The position numbers and the translations under genes were made by a program. A stretch of 64,000 bases of DNA, taken from the NCBI RefSeq assembly GCF_963676685.1, contig NC_092345.1, positions 45,219,838-45,283,837 on the forward strand. The letters run 5' to 3'. The notes beneath the pieces were generated by a model that made no database searches, was not told the origin of the DNA, and worked only from the letters and a program-made list of their open reading frames with translations. Origin of the DNA: Mytilus edulis. Its lineage: Eukaryota; Mollusca; Bivalvia; Mytilida; Mytilidae. Each line of letters starts with the position of its first letter. Position 1 is the stretch's first letter. Shown one piece after another: positions 10,336-22,740 of this stretch.

Positions 10336-13069
10336 TAACCTTATTGTACCCTTAAATGTCTCTTTGGTATCTCTGACCTATCTAAGTTATGAATGAATTA
10401 ATTACAGATGATTAAAGCACTGATTTTACAAGAAATTGCTTGCCCTTTGGTTTATTCACATGTTCTTTTCTTCGAAAAAAAACCAATATCATATTAATCC
10501 TTGATTAATCGCAGCTTAGACATGAATTAAATTATAATATTTTCCAAAGTAGCTCTAATTTAATAGGGAAATAATCAAACCTTGTATTTTTATAAAAACC
10601 AACATTTATAACGTTAACTTTTATTTGTGTGTGTACTAAGTTGTGTAAAAATATCTGATAAATAATGAAACTAAAAGATAACTTAATTAGGTAATTTGAA
10701 ATCGGCCTTAGTTGCCTCATAATTTATTTTAAACTTAAAAGTAAGAAACTTTAATTAATTTAGATTTGCAGTAAAGATGAAACACCCCAATTAAACGTCA
10801 ATCCTTTTATTTAAATGTTTCTTTGACTTTCATACTGGTATGGTTTCAATATTTCAACTAAATAATGAAGACTATACTGGAGTTTGTATGCCCCTTTAGA
10901 TTTTCTCGTGTGTCATTTAACTATCATATTCTAATGTTCTCTTTCAATAAAATGTAGAATTGCAAAATTCAACGTTTAAAATGAGAGTTTCAAATCGAAC
11001 GACTTCTTTCTCACAATCATTTTTCTCGATCGATTATATTTTTTAGCCGATCATTATTGCGCTGGTAATTTTAACCTTTAAAATTTCACTTGTAAATTTT
11101 TTAAATGTTCTTACATTTGTGTCTGCAAAGTAAAGTTGCACCTAACAATTTTAAAACGATTTTTAGTGACATTTAAAAACTTTTGTTCAGATTTTTATTA
11201 AGCATGGTTAGTCAATTATGTCAAACACTTGTTACACATAAAATAAAAACGCAGTTTCTCAACATTAACTTGTTTTAATATAATGTTATGTCTAATTTCA
11301 TAGCAAGGGTATCACTTAAACAATTAACCGAATTCATATGTATGGTCATAAAGAACAAGTTGAATTTATTTTTACTTTCTTAAAAAAAAAAACACCAGAA
11401 GATAAGCCCACCAAGCCTTTTTTCCCTTCTTATTCCCAAAGTAAAATAAATTATGTGTACATTTCCCGTCAAATGATAAAAAAAAATCGTGAAGTCCAAA
11501 CGGTAGATTAGCTTCGTGTCTTTTTTCATTTTCTTTTCTTATTATTTTTCTTGTTATTTTTGTTACGTATATTTTATCCCAAATAATTTAAAAAAAAAAT
11601 AAAATAGATTTGATTTTATTTAAAGACACGTACAAGAATATTTAACTGGGATTGAGTTTGTAATCGAGTTATTTTATAGACATGAGAAGAAATTTAAAAT
11701 CAAATTGTGTTTTTAATGGTGCTATTATTTGTATTTTCTAACCATGTCAGTTTTCTTCTAAATCAAAACTTTGTATAAACAAATAAAATCATGTGCTTTA
11801 AACTTTAAAATCATATAAGTAAATGAAGTAGCTAAATTTTTTTCTTAATTTTTACAAGTTGATCGAAGTCATATTCCTTAACAGATAGTCTACATTATAA
11901 ATAAGGACTTTAATTGGAATAACAAAGGCGTCAAATGTTTCAGTTTTATGACATCGCGGGACATAAGTCTAAAAAACCCACATATTTTAGGTTGAACAAA
12001 GGGCCACATATAGGAGTGTCATGACGTCACGAGACAGAGTTTAGCAGGACGTAGATTTGAGGAGGATACAGTTTTGATGTCATAGATTTGAATCTTACAT
12101 GTATATCACGTTAAAAAATGGCACATTTGTTGGAAACACCATTAAACAACTAAAGCGACCTTAATTAGTATCGACAAGCTTAAGGCAGTTAAGTGTAATA
12201 AGTGCATAATACAATTTTATCCGATGCAAATTAAACCATGTAAAGCTAAGGGAGCGAACATTTAATAATGAAATATTGATTTAATTTAGTTTTCAACCTA
12301 CAGATTAAGGGGTTATGATCCTTTCCGTTTTGAATTTTCCTCGGAGTTCAGTATTTTTGTGATTTTGCTTTTTCCTGTATTGCACGTCGGATCATATAAG
12401 GTTTTTACTTTATTGCGTTACTATAGGTAGGTTTGTTGAGACCATCTCGTGTCTACCTTGAGTTGTTGGGTCTGAATTGGTAGCAGTTAGAGCATTAATG
12501 TTTAACGATCTAGACATTGTCAATCGTTATTCCCCTGACAACAAAAGGGAGGTTGATGCGAATATGAGTCGATGTATTTGGAGATCATGGCCATCGTTCT
12601 ATTTAGTATTTAACCTTGAGGAGAACTTGAATATCCTCTGTCACCAATGGTGCAAAGACTTGACAATTAAATCAATTACGTCTGCATTCTGCTATTCGAA
12701 GTGAACAGTGACCGCTATTTCCACAGAAATTGTTTTTCTTTATTTAATACGTTTTTCTCCTCATCTATACAAAAAAACCAATATAAATGATAAAGACATA
12801 ACTGGGTAGCAAATTTAAACAGCTTATGACTTTGGATGAATTGTTTAAAGGTACAATCGATGTCTTAGGAAAATAATTGAACAGTTCCTATTTTTCCCAA
12901 AATCGAAACCAATGCTAATTTAAATACAACCTTCTGACGCTCTTTTTAAATACAATTACTAGTTCTTCGAAATAAGCGGTTATAATTTTCCCGATGGTGT
13001 GAATCTGATTGTGTTGGTCATTTTTGGTCAAAATTATAAATTTACTGTTCACAAAACTTTTAAGTTTTG

Positions 13070-13260
13070 AAAAACTAAGGCTTTTTGACAGATTACCTTA
13101 GCTTATTTGGCAGATCTTTAAGGAGGTTTTGGTCCTCCATTTCGTTCTTTATTTTGGATTTTTTACTTCTTTTGATCCGAGCGTCACTGCTGAGTCATTT
13201 GTAGAATGAACGCGCGTCTGGCGAAATACAAATTACAATCCTTGTATCTATGATGAGTTT
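13070..13260 (+). repeat. Interspersed repeat R3
   Basis: Good copy of R3 with GAGCGTCACTGCTGAGTCAT and ACGCGCGTCTGGCGAAATAC. Its duplicated partner is at 36,200-36,400. Confidence 0.75.
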
Positions 13261-14123
13261 ATTGGACCTACAAAAATACACTAGAAAAAGTGTTCATAGA
13301 AAAACATATTATTACATTCATATCTGCAATGTTACGTTGTACCCAATTACCGAGAAACAAATGCTGACGAAAATCGATATTTTTACAATTCATATGTTCA
13401 GGAACTTTAATATACAACATTGTTAATTTAAAATCATGTCAAAAACTTGTTACAGAAAAAAAATAAAACAAGTTCCTGAACCATTATCACGTATCAACAT
13501 AATGTTATGTTTATTTTTGTAGCAAGGTTATTGATTAAACAATTAACTGAAATACACATGTATGATTATAGAGAACTAGATCGACTTACAACAATTTTCC
13601 TTTGTAACTATCAGAAGGTTTTGACTTGATTGATTTTTTTTTTGAAATATACGAAAATTTAATTTTAATTTTTGCTTTCAATGAAATTTCCTTAAATAAA
13701 TGGTAGACAGTTTCTTTCACATATTAACGTTTATATGTCAATCTAAGTTCGGTAACCACGGAAACATACACATTTGCCATTCAAATTCGCTCCCCACCTG
13801 TATTACTGAACGTGATATTTACAATTCATGTAAAAAAAACAAGAATGATTTAAATGTTTTGCATGAGGCATTCTATTTTGCAGTTTGCAGGGTCTTTAAG
13901 ACAAATGTATATTTTCTTAATATATTCTGAGTGCCAATGATAACGCAACAATTGTTTTTTTAAAGTAACATTTGTATACAAAAAAAATATTTTCTTTACA
14001 TGCAGTAATTCTTAATGACAATTTATGGGCTTATCTAAAGATAGAAGTCAAAATGTTCAATTACCACGATTCGAATGCAATGCATTCGTGCAACACAGCG
14101 ATAAAATTCACTAACTATCAGTC

Positions 14124-15110
14124 TCAAAAACTAATGTGTCCACCGCTGCAACGCAATCTGTACAACGACGTGGCATTTACCTGACCAGACGTCTGACACG
14201 GTGTTATGTAATGTTTTTCCATTCTTCCCGCAATGCAATTTGAAATTGACACAGCGTAACTTGTAGTAGCTGTCGCCGTCTTACGACTTGTCCAATTTGG
14301 TCCCACAATTGTTCAATTGGACTCAAATCCGGCGAAAAGGCTGGCCATGGTAATGTCTGAACATGGTTGTTATTGATGAACTCAGTTGTGAGTCTAGCGA
14401 AGTGTGCTCGAGCGTTATTTTGTTGAAAAACATTAACATCTTGATGCCTAGCCATAGTATAATCGATGTAGCGTTGGTCGTTTAAATTTCTATTGATAGT
14501 GGTGAGTGGAGTTTTATGATTGAACGGTATTCCTCCCCATACCATGACACTACCACCACTACAACGATCTGTGTCTTGGATATATGAATATGCATAGCGT
14601 TCTCATCTTCGTCTCTACACACGAATTCTTCCATCACTACGGCGAAGATGGGTTCTTGATTCGTCCTTCCATAAGACAGTTGTCCATTGCCTGTGTAACA
14701 ATCTCTGACGCAGTTGTGTCCATCTAAGGCGATTTTGGTGTCATACTGCTATCAGCATGTTACCACGGAAAGGCCGCCATGCCCTTTATTCACTACTGCG
14801 CAAACGGCTTCTTACCGTGTTTGCTCCAATTTATCTTCTATGAACGCCGACAGTCTCGTGCTGATTGGACAGCCGTACGGAAACGATCTCGCAGGTGCTG
14901 AAGACGAGTGTACCGGTGCTGTTGGGCAGTAGTTACTCTCTGTATTCTGGGACGTGGCCTATCATTCAAAGACCCAGTTTGGTTGAATCTTTTGATGACT
15001 CTGGTAATTGTTGAGACCAAACACTGCGTGCAATTTCACGACTTGAAATGCAACCTTGCACCATGCCCCAAACTTCATGTTGCTGGCAGTCTGAAATTCT
15101 TTGTATCTAC
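14124..15110 (-). pseudogene. Tc1/mariner transposase relic in duplication copy A
   Basis: Cut-and-paste DDE transposase, broken by frameshifts and stops. The C-terminal half (14,204-14,545) shows VWGGI, a QQNNARAH block where functional Tc1 proteins have an Asp, and the SPDLSPIEQLWDQIG block with the catalytic Glu. A helix-turn-helix piece with VIKRFNQTGS lies at 14,838-15,020. The first catalytic Asp is still visible in a LWKDESR block near 14,650-14,690. The second Asp is replaced by Asn, so the product could not be active even if the frames were intact. Confidence 0.88.
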
Positions 15111-15574
15111 GCCTTAGTTTATTGCAGTGCCTTACAAAAAAGGATGGGAAATTTCAATTCTTAAGCAAGGTTTTCCAAAACAAACATGAGAAAATCACTT
15201 TTACGTAAAATAGCGCTGCAGTCCACTCTCCCCACTTTTCAGTAACCAAGCACGTATCTTTTTTTCTAAAATCATTCAAGCGTAAAGTTGTCGAAAGAAG
15301 TCTGACAATTCATTTTCAATCCGATATAGGTATTTTTGTTCAAAAAAATATTAATGTGATCAAAAGGTAAATTTATTGATACAACAATGTAATAGTTTTC
15401 TTTTTTTCCCTCTATCTGGAACATATTTGATGCATGACTTTTCTGACTTTTTTGCTTTTAATACGAATAAGATTCGATTACTTTTTTTAATCGCTCTATG
15501 TTTAAAACGAAAGTGATACAACACAAGGAGACATGACTTCGCAGTTTCTACTGAGTGTTACAGTTATTTTGAGA

Positions 15575-15810
15575 GTAAGTTTGTGCCACATGTGGAGCAG
15601 GATTTGCTTACCCTTTCGGAGCACCTGAGATGACCCAAAATTTTTGGTAGGGTTTCGTGTTGCTTAGTCTTAGTTTTCTATGTTGTGTCTTCTGTACTGT
15701 TATTTGTCTGTTTGTCTTTTTATTTTTAGCCATGGTGTTGTCAGTTTATTTTCAATTTATGAGTTTGATTGTCTCCCTGGTATCTTTGGTCCCTCTTTCG
15801 TCATACTTTT
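15575..15810 (+). mobile_element. Penelope-like element 3' tail, truncated copy
   Basis: Matches the untranslated 3' tail at 63,610-63,845: GCCACATGTGGAGCAGGAT, CGGAGCACCTGAGATGAC, AGTTTTCTATGTTGTGTCTT, then GGTATCTTTGGTCCCTCTTT. The overlapping 93-residue hydrophobic frame is produced by this T-rich tail and is not a gene. Confidence 0.8.
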
Positions 15811-16574
15811 CATATGTGCACAATGTAATTGTGTTCTTTTTGTTCTCCCACTGCAAATCCAAAATGTTTGATCATTTTGAATTTACTTTTAATTTGTTTA
15901 ATATGAATTTTTTTCTATTGACTAATGTTTTACCTTGAGAAGGTTCTGTATAAATTCTGCTACTTTTTGATAATTCTGAATCTCTTTATATATTTTTTAT
16001 ATCGAACGAGCATTCAGAAATACATGACAACAGATCCCTCAGTGAATACATAAAGGTGACTGTTGACAATTTAGATGAATCATTGCACTTTGTTTCCATT
16101 AATTTTCTGGAGAAAAAAATGCTAGCGTTTGGAGATATCATCCCTTTACGACAGAACTAACACTTATCATTTTTGCCTTAATTCAAATTTCAGATTTTCG
16201 AATTAAAAGTGTAATAGATATTACTGAATATACATCATGCGAAGTAAGACTGTACTTTGTCGTATAAATGAAAGCGGAAATATCAGTATAAAAGAGAAAC
16301 ATAACTATATATCATATCAACATCGATATAAGCCTATACATTCTATAAAGTCGTAAAAACTACATGTATAACATATTCATCAGAAATATAACAGTTGTCT
16401 TTCTTCAACTAAAAGATTTTCTCATACATTTTTCAATTAAATGTAATTTATGATGTATAATATAACATGAGGTATTGCGAATTCTCTTTTAAGAAATGCA
16501 TATAAAGATTCTAGAAAAGAGTATATATATTCCTATATTATCTTTGATCTAATTCTAATATTGAATATCATGAA
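15811..16574. other. Non-genic stretch with a dispersed repeat
   Basis: Only the second copy of the 1-60 repeat (16,159-16,219) was recognised. No coding frame is supported. Confidence 0.5.
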
Positions 16575-16790
16575 ACTGTCATACAAGTGAGATGTTTAGC
16601 GCTATAAAACCAGGTTCAATCCACCATATGCATTTTCTACATTTGAGAATGCCAAGTCAGAAATATGACAGTTTTTGTCCATTCGTTTGATGTGTTTTTT
16701 CATTTGATTTTTCCATTTGATTAGGGACTTTCCGTTTTGAATTTTCCTCGGAGTTCAGTATATTAGTTATTTCACTTTTTGTATTCACTG
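16575..16790 (+). repeat. Interspersed repeat R2
   Basis: Carries TTTAGCGCTATAAAACCAGG, CATTCGTTTGATGTGTTTTT and GAATTTTCCTCGGAGTTCAG in R2 order; the 5' third of the family is missing. Confidence 0.75.
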
Positions 16791-16917
16791 TAAATTAAAC
16801 CGCCTGAAGAATATAGAACTCTGGGGAACAAATCCGAACAATTCTGTTTTTACGTTATTAAAGGGGGATTACCGCTGAGCAATCAATGTGGTTTTGGATA
16901 TAAAGATTCCATAACTG

Positions 16918-17060
16918 CAACACTTGAGCTACGATATTTCTTCACTCGAAATTATAATATTTAAAGCGCGAGGCTTGCCGAGCTTTTTAAATAAATTAAA
17001 ATAAAACTATTGAGAGTAGAGAAATATCGTACTACACGTGTTATAGTGGTGAAATCTGTT
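16918..17060. repeat. Small inverted-repeat (MITE-like) element
   Basis: Left arm ACACTTGAGCTACGATATTT and right arm GAAATATCGTACTACACGTG are imperfect reverse complements around a loop of about 90 bases. Ends and target duplication are not clear. Confidence 0.4.
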
Positions 17061-18400
17061 TCTCTAATGATTTGTAGACCTCCTTTTCAAAGATTTGAAG
17101 AAATATGTACTTTTTATGTGACGTCTTAAAGCATGGTCGCCTTTGTTAATGACGCGACAATAGGAAAATTCAGAAAAACAAGAAAATTCAACGTCACAAT
17201 ATAATTTCGACCAATCATTTGCCGAGAACAGATTATAAAATTATAGAAATGGGCGTTTCCCCTTGCTGTAACAGATTCGTTCATATAATGATCAGTATTT
17301 TTTTCATAATATCTTTTTATTTTTTTTATTTTTGATTCTTGACTAATTCAATTTGAAAAGCGTCAAGTAATGATTAATTAATGTTTTGTTTTATCTTTAT
17401 TTTCAAACTCTTAAGTCATATGAAACGAGTTCCTGGTGAAAAATATTGTTTATCCAATTCTAGAACCAATGCATGTATATGTCATAAACTTAGTCTTCTG
17501 TGTACGATTTTATCTTTTTTTACACACATATATCGTATAATCGTCATTTTTTTTTCTCTCTGTCTGTTATGATTAACAAATATGGCAGTTCATTAATTGT
17601 CGTGTTATGAAGCCGAAGTTTACCGATTGTCACCTTATAGTAAACAATCAACAAAGAAGTATGGATAATGAGCACGTGTATAACATATACAATCAGATAA
17701 TAGTCTATTTAAATGACAGATCCACGAGTATTGCGATCACCGGATTGTTTCGAGAAGTGTCACGCTAAGGTCACTTGCATAGACAAAAAATATGTCGGCG
17801 AATTGCTTCCTGGAAGCAAGCAATGAAAATACTGTAAACTTCTTCTAAATGTGGACAAATTCAAAAAAAATCTTCCGAAAAAAGAATATGAACTTAAGTT
17901 TTAATTTTTATGAAAACTATCCATTTTGTTATAAAAATCATATGCTTATTTTTTTTTTTAGATTTGAGGTTTCATATGACTTTAATACCTAATCGGCTCT
18001 GATGTGTGGTTTTACACTCATAATTTTAGTTCGTGATTATTTTGGTCCATTTTTAAAATCTATTTATGTTTAATATAAAAAAAAAATTGAGAATGGACAC
18101 GGCCACTGTTTATAATACGAAATATACAATATACAAAATACGGAGAAACATCTGCTAATCTATGCAGATTTTAACTTGTATTTTTGCATGTTTGTTGTAA
18201 TTGTTTTTCCCATATGCTAATTTATATATACATTTATGCATGCATTAACCAATTTATTTGTTCTTAGGTATTTTTATGTATGCGTAAAAATAATCTGATT
18301 GATTTAAAAAAAAAATCTTTTTGAAAGAATTTTTGACCCAATCAGAATTAGACACTCGTCAGAGTATAGAAAGAACATATTAATTCATTGTTTTCTCTCA
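17061..18400. other. Region upstream of the Cys-rich secreted gene; no gene seen
   Basis: AT-rich, with no supported coding frame. Because it ends at the TATA box of the next gene, it is the natural place for that gene's upstream regulatory DNA, but no specific site can be named. Confidence 0.45.
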
Positions 18401-18402
18401 AG

Positions 18403-18411
18403 TATAAAAAG
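18403..18411 (+). promoter_or_regulatory. TATA box of the Cys-rich secreted gene
   Basis: TATAAAAAG lies 117 bp before the ATG at 18,520. With the usual ~30-bp spacing transcription would begin near 18,435, giving a 5' UTR of about 85 nt. This fits a tissue-specific, strongly expressed gene type but expression is not shown by sequence. Confidence 0.6.
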
Positions 18412-18519
18412 GAGAAATTTGCAAATTGTATAGTACAACTGTACAAGAAACTCGCTAAACAAAAACGTTGTGATATTGAATAGTGACGATTTAAGCTCTT
18501 CAAACTTAACAATTACAGA

Positions 18520-18577
18520 ATGCTTCTGAGGGCAACGATTGTTTTGTTGTTTGCTGTACTTGTCTCTTATAAACAAG
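18520..18577 (+). CDS. Cys-rich secreted gene, exon 1 (signal peptide)
   Basis: Encodes residues 1-19, a hydrophobic leader beginning MLLRATIVLLFAVLV. The donor is AAG|GTAAAT. The intron is phase 1. Confidence 0.85.
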
Positions 18578-21500
18578 GTAAATACTGTTTGTTTTTTTGT
18601 AGAAATTATTTTATTTGTAGACGACAAAACATTTTACATGCTTGCAAGTAATGAATAGATGAAAAGCTTTAGCAGGTGTTGCGACCAGAAACTTAGCTGG
18701 GTTTGTGCAATTAATTTAGAGTATTTCTCATCGTTTTAATATGATAACATACATCGCAAACATTGTATGTAAGGGTTGTGGTAATTGTATGAGAGTCTTC
18801 TCTTTTGTATTCTTATCACAATGACTCGTGTGTGTATAATTAAATTTCATTGCGTTTTGATGCTTATCATCAGCAAATAATATCTTTACATTAATTACGG
18901 AATTAGTTTTGATTTTTTGTTGTTTAAGCGCGTTATTTCATATGGTAGTTGAACGACAATTTTCCGGGACTTCTATTCTTTATAATTAATCTCTATTATT
19001 TAAGGTCAGACTTATATGCCTCCAATTTCTTTGAATTATGTAGGGACGTGTTTGTTTGTAAAATTTCATGAGCTGCGAGGTATTGACTTTACTCTAAAGA
19101 TTCATTTAAAATTGATCAGCTTTTAAGCAGTAAGTTAATTCAAATGTAAAAAAGCGTTTCAAATCGTTAACTAACATATGGAAGTACTTAAAAAATGTAT
19201 ACCTAAGATTTACTTTATAGCTTTGTTGTTTACAATCTTTTGATAAAAGCAATACTAATTGAAATCCAGATTGGGGCTATGTATACCACCGATGTGGTGG
19301 GTTTTTTCGGATAACATTATCAAAAATATAAGTTCTTTGAAGTAAATGAAAGCGAGAGTTAAGTTAAAAAAAAAGGAACACATTTAGAGCGGTCAGAGTT
19401 GGTGGAAAAGAAAACAACGAACTTTATTAAGATTTTGAAGTATTTTGAATTCTTGTACCAAGTTAGATATGACAGTTGGTTTTCACTCGTTTCCATCGAT
19501 TTTCCCTTTTTGAGTTTACAATTTTGAGTTCGGTATTTTTGTTAAACTTTTTTTTTTTCAAACAATCAAAAGTGCCTTGAAAATTAATCTTCCAGATAGA
19601 TCTTTAAGCGTACTTAAAGAATTTTACAAAAAGTTCATTTGAAACAATATTGAATTTGTCGAACTTTAAATACCACAAATCTAGGACAAAATCTATATTT
19701 AAACCTGGTAATTGTCTTAAAAGTTTTAACATTTTGTAAGATTTCACAGAAAGTGTTTGGTTTAATTTATAGCGTAGATGTTATAAAATGTATTGTATCA
19801 AACTGAAAGTTTTGAATTTGGTACTGATAGAAATCATTACCAAGACATTATTAAAGTTGACATGTTGTACATAATTGATTATTTTTTTTAAGTGAACTGT
19901 ATGTGTTCTTTCCCATGTAATTGGCAAGAGAGAACATTCTACAATGAAGCAGCCGACGTAGACCTTTTTATTCCAAATGCATACCAATTAAACATTGCAC
20001 CTGACACTGTTATAGAATGTTTGATTAGAGAAGGACCGTTCATTGTTAACAGGTAAGTGAAATGCTTTTTCCAGTCTCGTTCATCTTTGTAAAAATCATA
20101 TTTCTATTTTATCGAAATAAAAACTGACTTTAATTGACTTGTATGATAATTTCAAACCAAAATAAATAACAATAAAATTCAGTCAGAAAAAAACTTGCAG
20201 AGCAAATACACGGTTAATTGTTTTTTATGATACATCATGGTTTTCTTTTATTCAGACGAGGTGTCAATAAAGACATATACAGATGTATAAAAATTAACGA
20301 CGTGTGTAAGAACAGCTTTGTGGTGATAGAGACACCTCTAAGTAAGTTCAATTATCTAAAATGTAGTAAAGAAAAGAGAATTATCTTAATTTCTACATAA
20401 CGCTCGTGCATGTTCACACTACGAATTACATGACCCTTACACAAAAACTGCTTTAACTGAGTTGTTAAAACTAACACAAAATCATATTTCAGAGTTGTTT
20501 TATGTCCCTTTTGTATATATTGTTGATTTTCTGTTAACCAATTACTACATTTCAGTGGGTTCTTGCATCTCATTTATCTCAATTTTAAATTACTCTCGTG
20601 CATTTTCACTTTTCGAACTTCATCAACGGGCATGTGATCCCTACAAATTAACTGCTCCAACTGAGTCATAAGGTTATACGATTGAAATTGACGCTACGTA
20701 AGTTTTTCGGTCATGATCACAAATCGGTTTACCGATACAATGTTTATATGTCTCCACTCAAAAGCGATAGGTTTTCATTGTTTGGTTTTATCTTTAGATA
20801 CCAGAATAGTCGTATGATCTGTAAAATTACTGACTATGTCCTATTACCTGTTGTGAAAGTTTGACTGAGTGATGACCTTCACGGCGTGTCATACATGCCT
20901 AGCAGGAGACGTTTATCATGTCGACGCTTCCGATTTTGATCCTATTTGAACTCATGTGAATCCCTCGGTTTTTGTTTGTTAGCTTTATTTGTCTTCCTTA
21001 TCGATTTATGAATTTTGAAAATCGGTTAACTTATGTTCCTTTAAGTAATGAAGCATACCAATATATTCCAAATGTATACGGGATGAAACGAACAGCAATA
21101 TTTTTAAGAATACTCTAGCCAGTCCGTTTAACTTCAAATGATTTTTAAACATATTGTTTTGTTATATTAAATCTTTCGTATTCCAAATAATTGCCAAATT
21201 AAATTTTATGGTGGTTTATTTTGTATCACAGTCCAACAGGCTTTTCCTCCAAATTTGTGCGACATCTGTACTCCTGGAAATCTTACCAGCAAGCCACAAG
21301 TATGGGTCGGTATGTACACTTTATATGTTATAGTAAACCAAATATTGGATCGCATTGTTAGGTCTCTAGTCTGGAGTCGAACATTTTACAGGTAAGACTG
21401 CAGACAAACATTGCACAAATACAGCAACTGACATAACATGATTTTTTTTTACTTTAATCAATCTATATTTACTAACTACCTCAACACAACTATAATCAAT

Positions 21501-22740
21501 AATTTGCAAATTACAAGTTTTCATTTAACCCGGCTAGGATCGAACTCACTACCACCTGCTCTCTATTTTAAAACTATACCGATATATGTCGATATAATAA
21601 TTTCAACACCACATGCAAATGTATCTGTAATATTAAGAGATATTTCCATCAATATTTATCAAGAAAAAAACCAAACGTAACCAATGATGACCTATTAAAA
21701 TATAAAAAAAAAGAAGATGTGGTATGATTGCCAATGAGACAACCGTCCACAAAACACCAAAATGACACAGACATTAACATCTATAGGTCACCATACGGCC
21801 TTTAACAATGAGCAAAGCCCCATCCATAGTTGCTTACATCCACGTCATTTAGACTGTGGTCGAAAGTGGCAATTATATCACATCTCTTTGTTTGTATATA
21901 GCTTACTCAAAAACTTTATACACATATAACAATTTTAAGACATTGTATTTATTGTAGAGCAATTATGCATAATAATGAACATCGTGTTTTCTCTCCCTAT
22001 TAAACTAATCATAGATTTTATTTAGAACCGAGAATCGACATTCCTATTTTAATTCTTGTTTCAGCAAAAGAGAACACTTGTGAGTATGGCTCTGTACACT
22101 TATGTTGGGTTTTTTTATGAATGATTACTTTAAAATTCCAGAAGTTATCTAAGTATTGATAAAGAATTTTTTAACAATGTACACGTCTTGAAAATGATTT
22201 GTATATTCTGCTTTTTTTTTTTTATATTAACTACAAATCAATTATAAGTCAATAAATAACATCGTTTTATGAAAAAAACAAAAAAACAAAAAAACAAACC
22301 CATAGACAATGCCTCGATAAAAGTGACCGAACAATCTTAAAAAGATACATCAATCAACTAGTGTACGTGTCGGGTCCTTCTATTATTTTTAATTTTGTAA
22401 AATATTTATTTTTATTTTCCTCTATTGAAAAAAACCAACGAAGTGTAACATAAATTTAAATACAACTTTTGCTATTATTTTTTTTTTGTTAGATCTAGGA
22501 TGCAATGTACCAAAGAACTGTCCTGTACAAAGTCGTACAGACATTCAATGTAATGGATGTGAAGAGAACCAACCAAATGATGACATAGCTTGCAGCACTT
22601 GCAAAAAAGAGGAAAGAAAAAAGTGGGAATATCAAAGGAAATATTCCGGAGAGAAGAAGAAATCAACCTATGGTTCATATTCCGGAGAGAAGAAGAAATC
22701 AACCTATCGTTCATATTCTAGAAATTCTTACAGAGGCTAA
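18520..22740 (+). CDS. Cys-rich secreted protein with Lys/Tyr/Ser repeat tail (six exons)
   Basis: I do not recognise the family. Joining 18,520-18,577, 19,893-20,052, 20,256-20,341, 21,232-21,309, 22,065-22,079 and 22,493-22,740 gives one 645-nt frame, 214 residues plus stop, with every junction GT-AG and in phase. Residues 1-19 form a signal peptide. The body holds 14 cysteines (22, 24, 28, 62, 83, 90, 111, 114, 136, 142, 152, 155, 166, 169), including three CxxC pairs, and one N-glycosylation site at N118. Residues 170-214 are a basic Lys/Tyr/Ser/Gly tail with two copies of YSGEKKKSTYGS (second copy YSGEKKKSTYRS). A TATA box lies upstream and AATAAA downstream. Tyr/Lys/Ser-rich tails on Cys-rich secreted proteins recall molluscan byssal or shell-matrix proteins; that is a guess from composition only. 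It sits between the two copies of a 10-kb duplication. Confidence 0.85.
19893..20052 (+). CDS. Cys-rich secreted gene, exon 2
   Basis: Preceded by a T-rich tract and TTTTAAG and followed by AACAG|GTAAGT. Encodes residues 20-72 plus two bases of codon 73, including the NCMCSFPCNW motif immediately after the leader. Confidence 0.85.
20256..20341 (+). CDS. Cys-rich secreted gene, exon 3
   Basis: Acceptor TTTTATTCAG, donor CTA-A|GTAAGT. Encodes residues 73-101 with C83 and C90. The intron that follows is phase 1 and contains a Penelope-like relic. Confidence 0.85.
20570..21030 (+). pseudogene. Penelope-like/R4 relic in intron 3
   Basis: The segment near 20,690-20,750 reads LRKFFGHDHKSVYRY, matching LRKFYGRHHELVDRY at the C-terminus of the element at 60,958-63,853. 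The 3' part (20,930-21,030) has the CCCTCGGTTTTTGTTTG block shared with R4. Confidence 0.65.
21232..21309 (+). CDS. Cys-rich secreted gene, exon 4
   Basis: Acceptor TTGTATCACAG, donor GGTCG|GTATGT. Encodes residues 102-127, with the LCDIC motif and the glycosylation site NLT. It ends in phase 1, so it can splice in frame to exon 5 or straight to exon 6. Confidence 0.8.
21700..21845 (-). repeat. R1 repeat in intron 4 (reverse orientation)
   Basis: Begins AGATGTGGTATGATTGCCAA and continues through GGTCACCATACGGCCTTTAA, the reverse complement of R1. Confidence 0.8.
22065..22079 (+). CDS. Cys-rich secreted gene, 15-nt microexon 5
   Basis: Fifteen bases between TTCTTGTTTCAG and CTT|GTGAGT, both strong signals. 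It encodes A128-T132 (AKENT) and is symmetrical (phase 1 on both sides), so skipping removes five residues and turns codon 133 from Tyr to Asp without breaking the frame. Confidence 0.65.
22493..22740 (+). CDS. Cys-rich secreted gene, exon 6 and repeat tail
   Basis: Acceptor is a run of T ending GTTAG. Encodes residues 133-214, with six cysteines and then the basic tail. Two adjacent 36-bp direct repeats (22,646-22,681 and 22,682-22,717 approximately) differ at one codon and produce the 12-residue protein repeat. Confidence 0.85.

Larger units (their letters stand above)
5091..14893 (+). repeat. Segmental duplication, copy A (~9.8 kb)
   Basis: Runs collinear with 28,199-38,436 in the same orientation. 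Anchors include 5,640-5,760 with 28,672-28,790, 6,120-6,220 with 29,146-29,246, 7,020-7,900 with 30,615-31,500, 10,750-11,600 with 33,850-34,850 and 13,320-13,900 with 36,460-37,480. The left boundary coincides with the start of an R2 repeat and the right boundary lies inside a Tc1-type transposase. Copy A has about 65 bp near 5,535-5,600 that B lacks. No conserved protein-coding frame is shared by the two copies apart from the Tc1 relic. Confidence 0.9.

Noticed and set aside
10153..10338. 61-residue frame in the duplicated block
   Set aside because: Falls in an R3 copy and is not conserved in the duplicated partner near 33,260.
12477..12704. 75-residue frame unique to duplication copy A
   Set aside because: The matching place in copy B holds a G19 tract and deletions, and the translation shows no recognisable motif.
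15657..15938. Hydrophobic 93-residue frame resembling a membrane protein
   Set aside because: It is the T-rich 3' tail of a Penelope-like element; the frame is not kept in the other tail copies.
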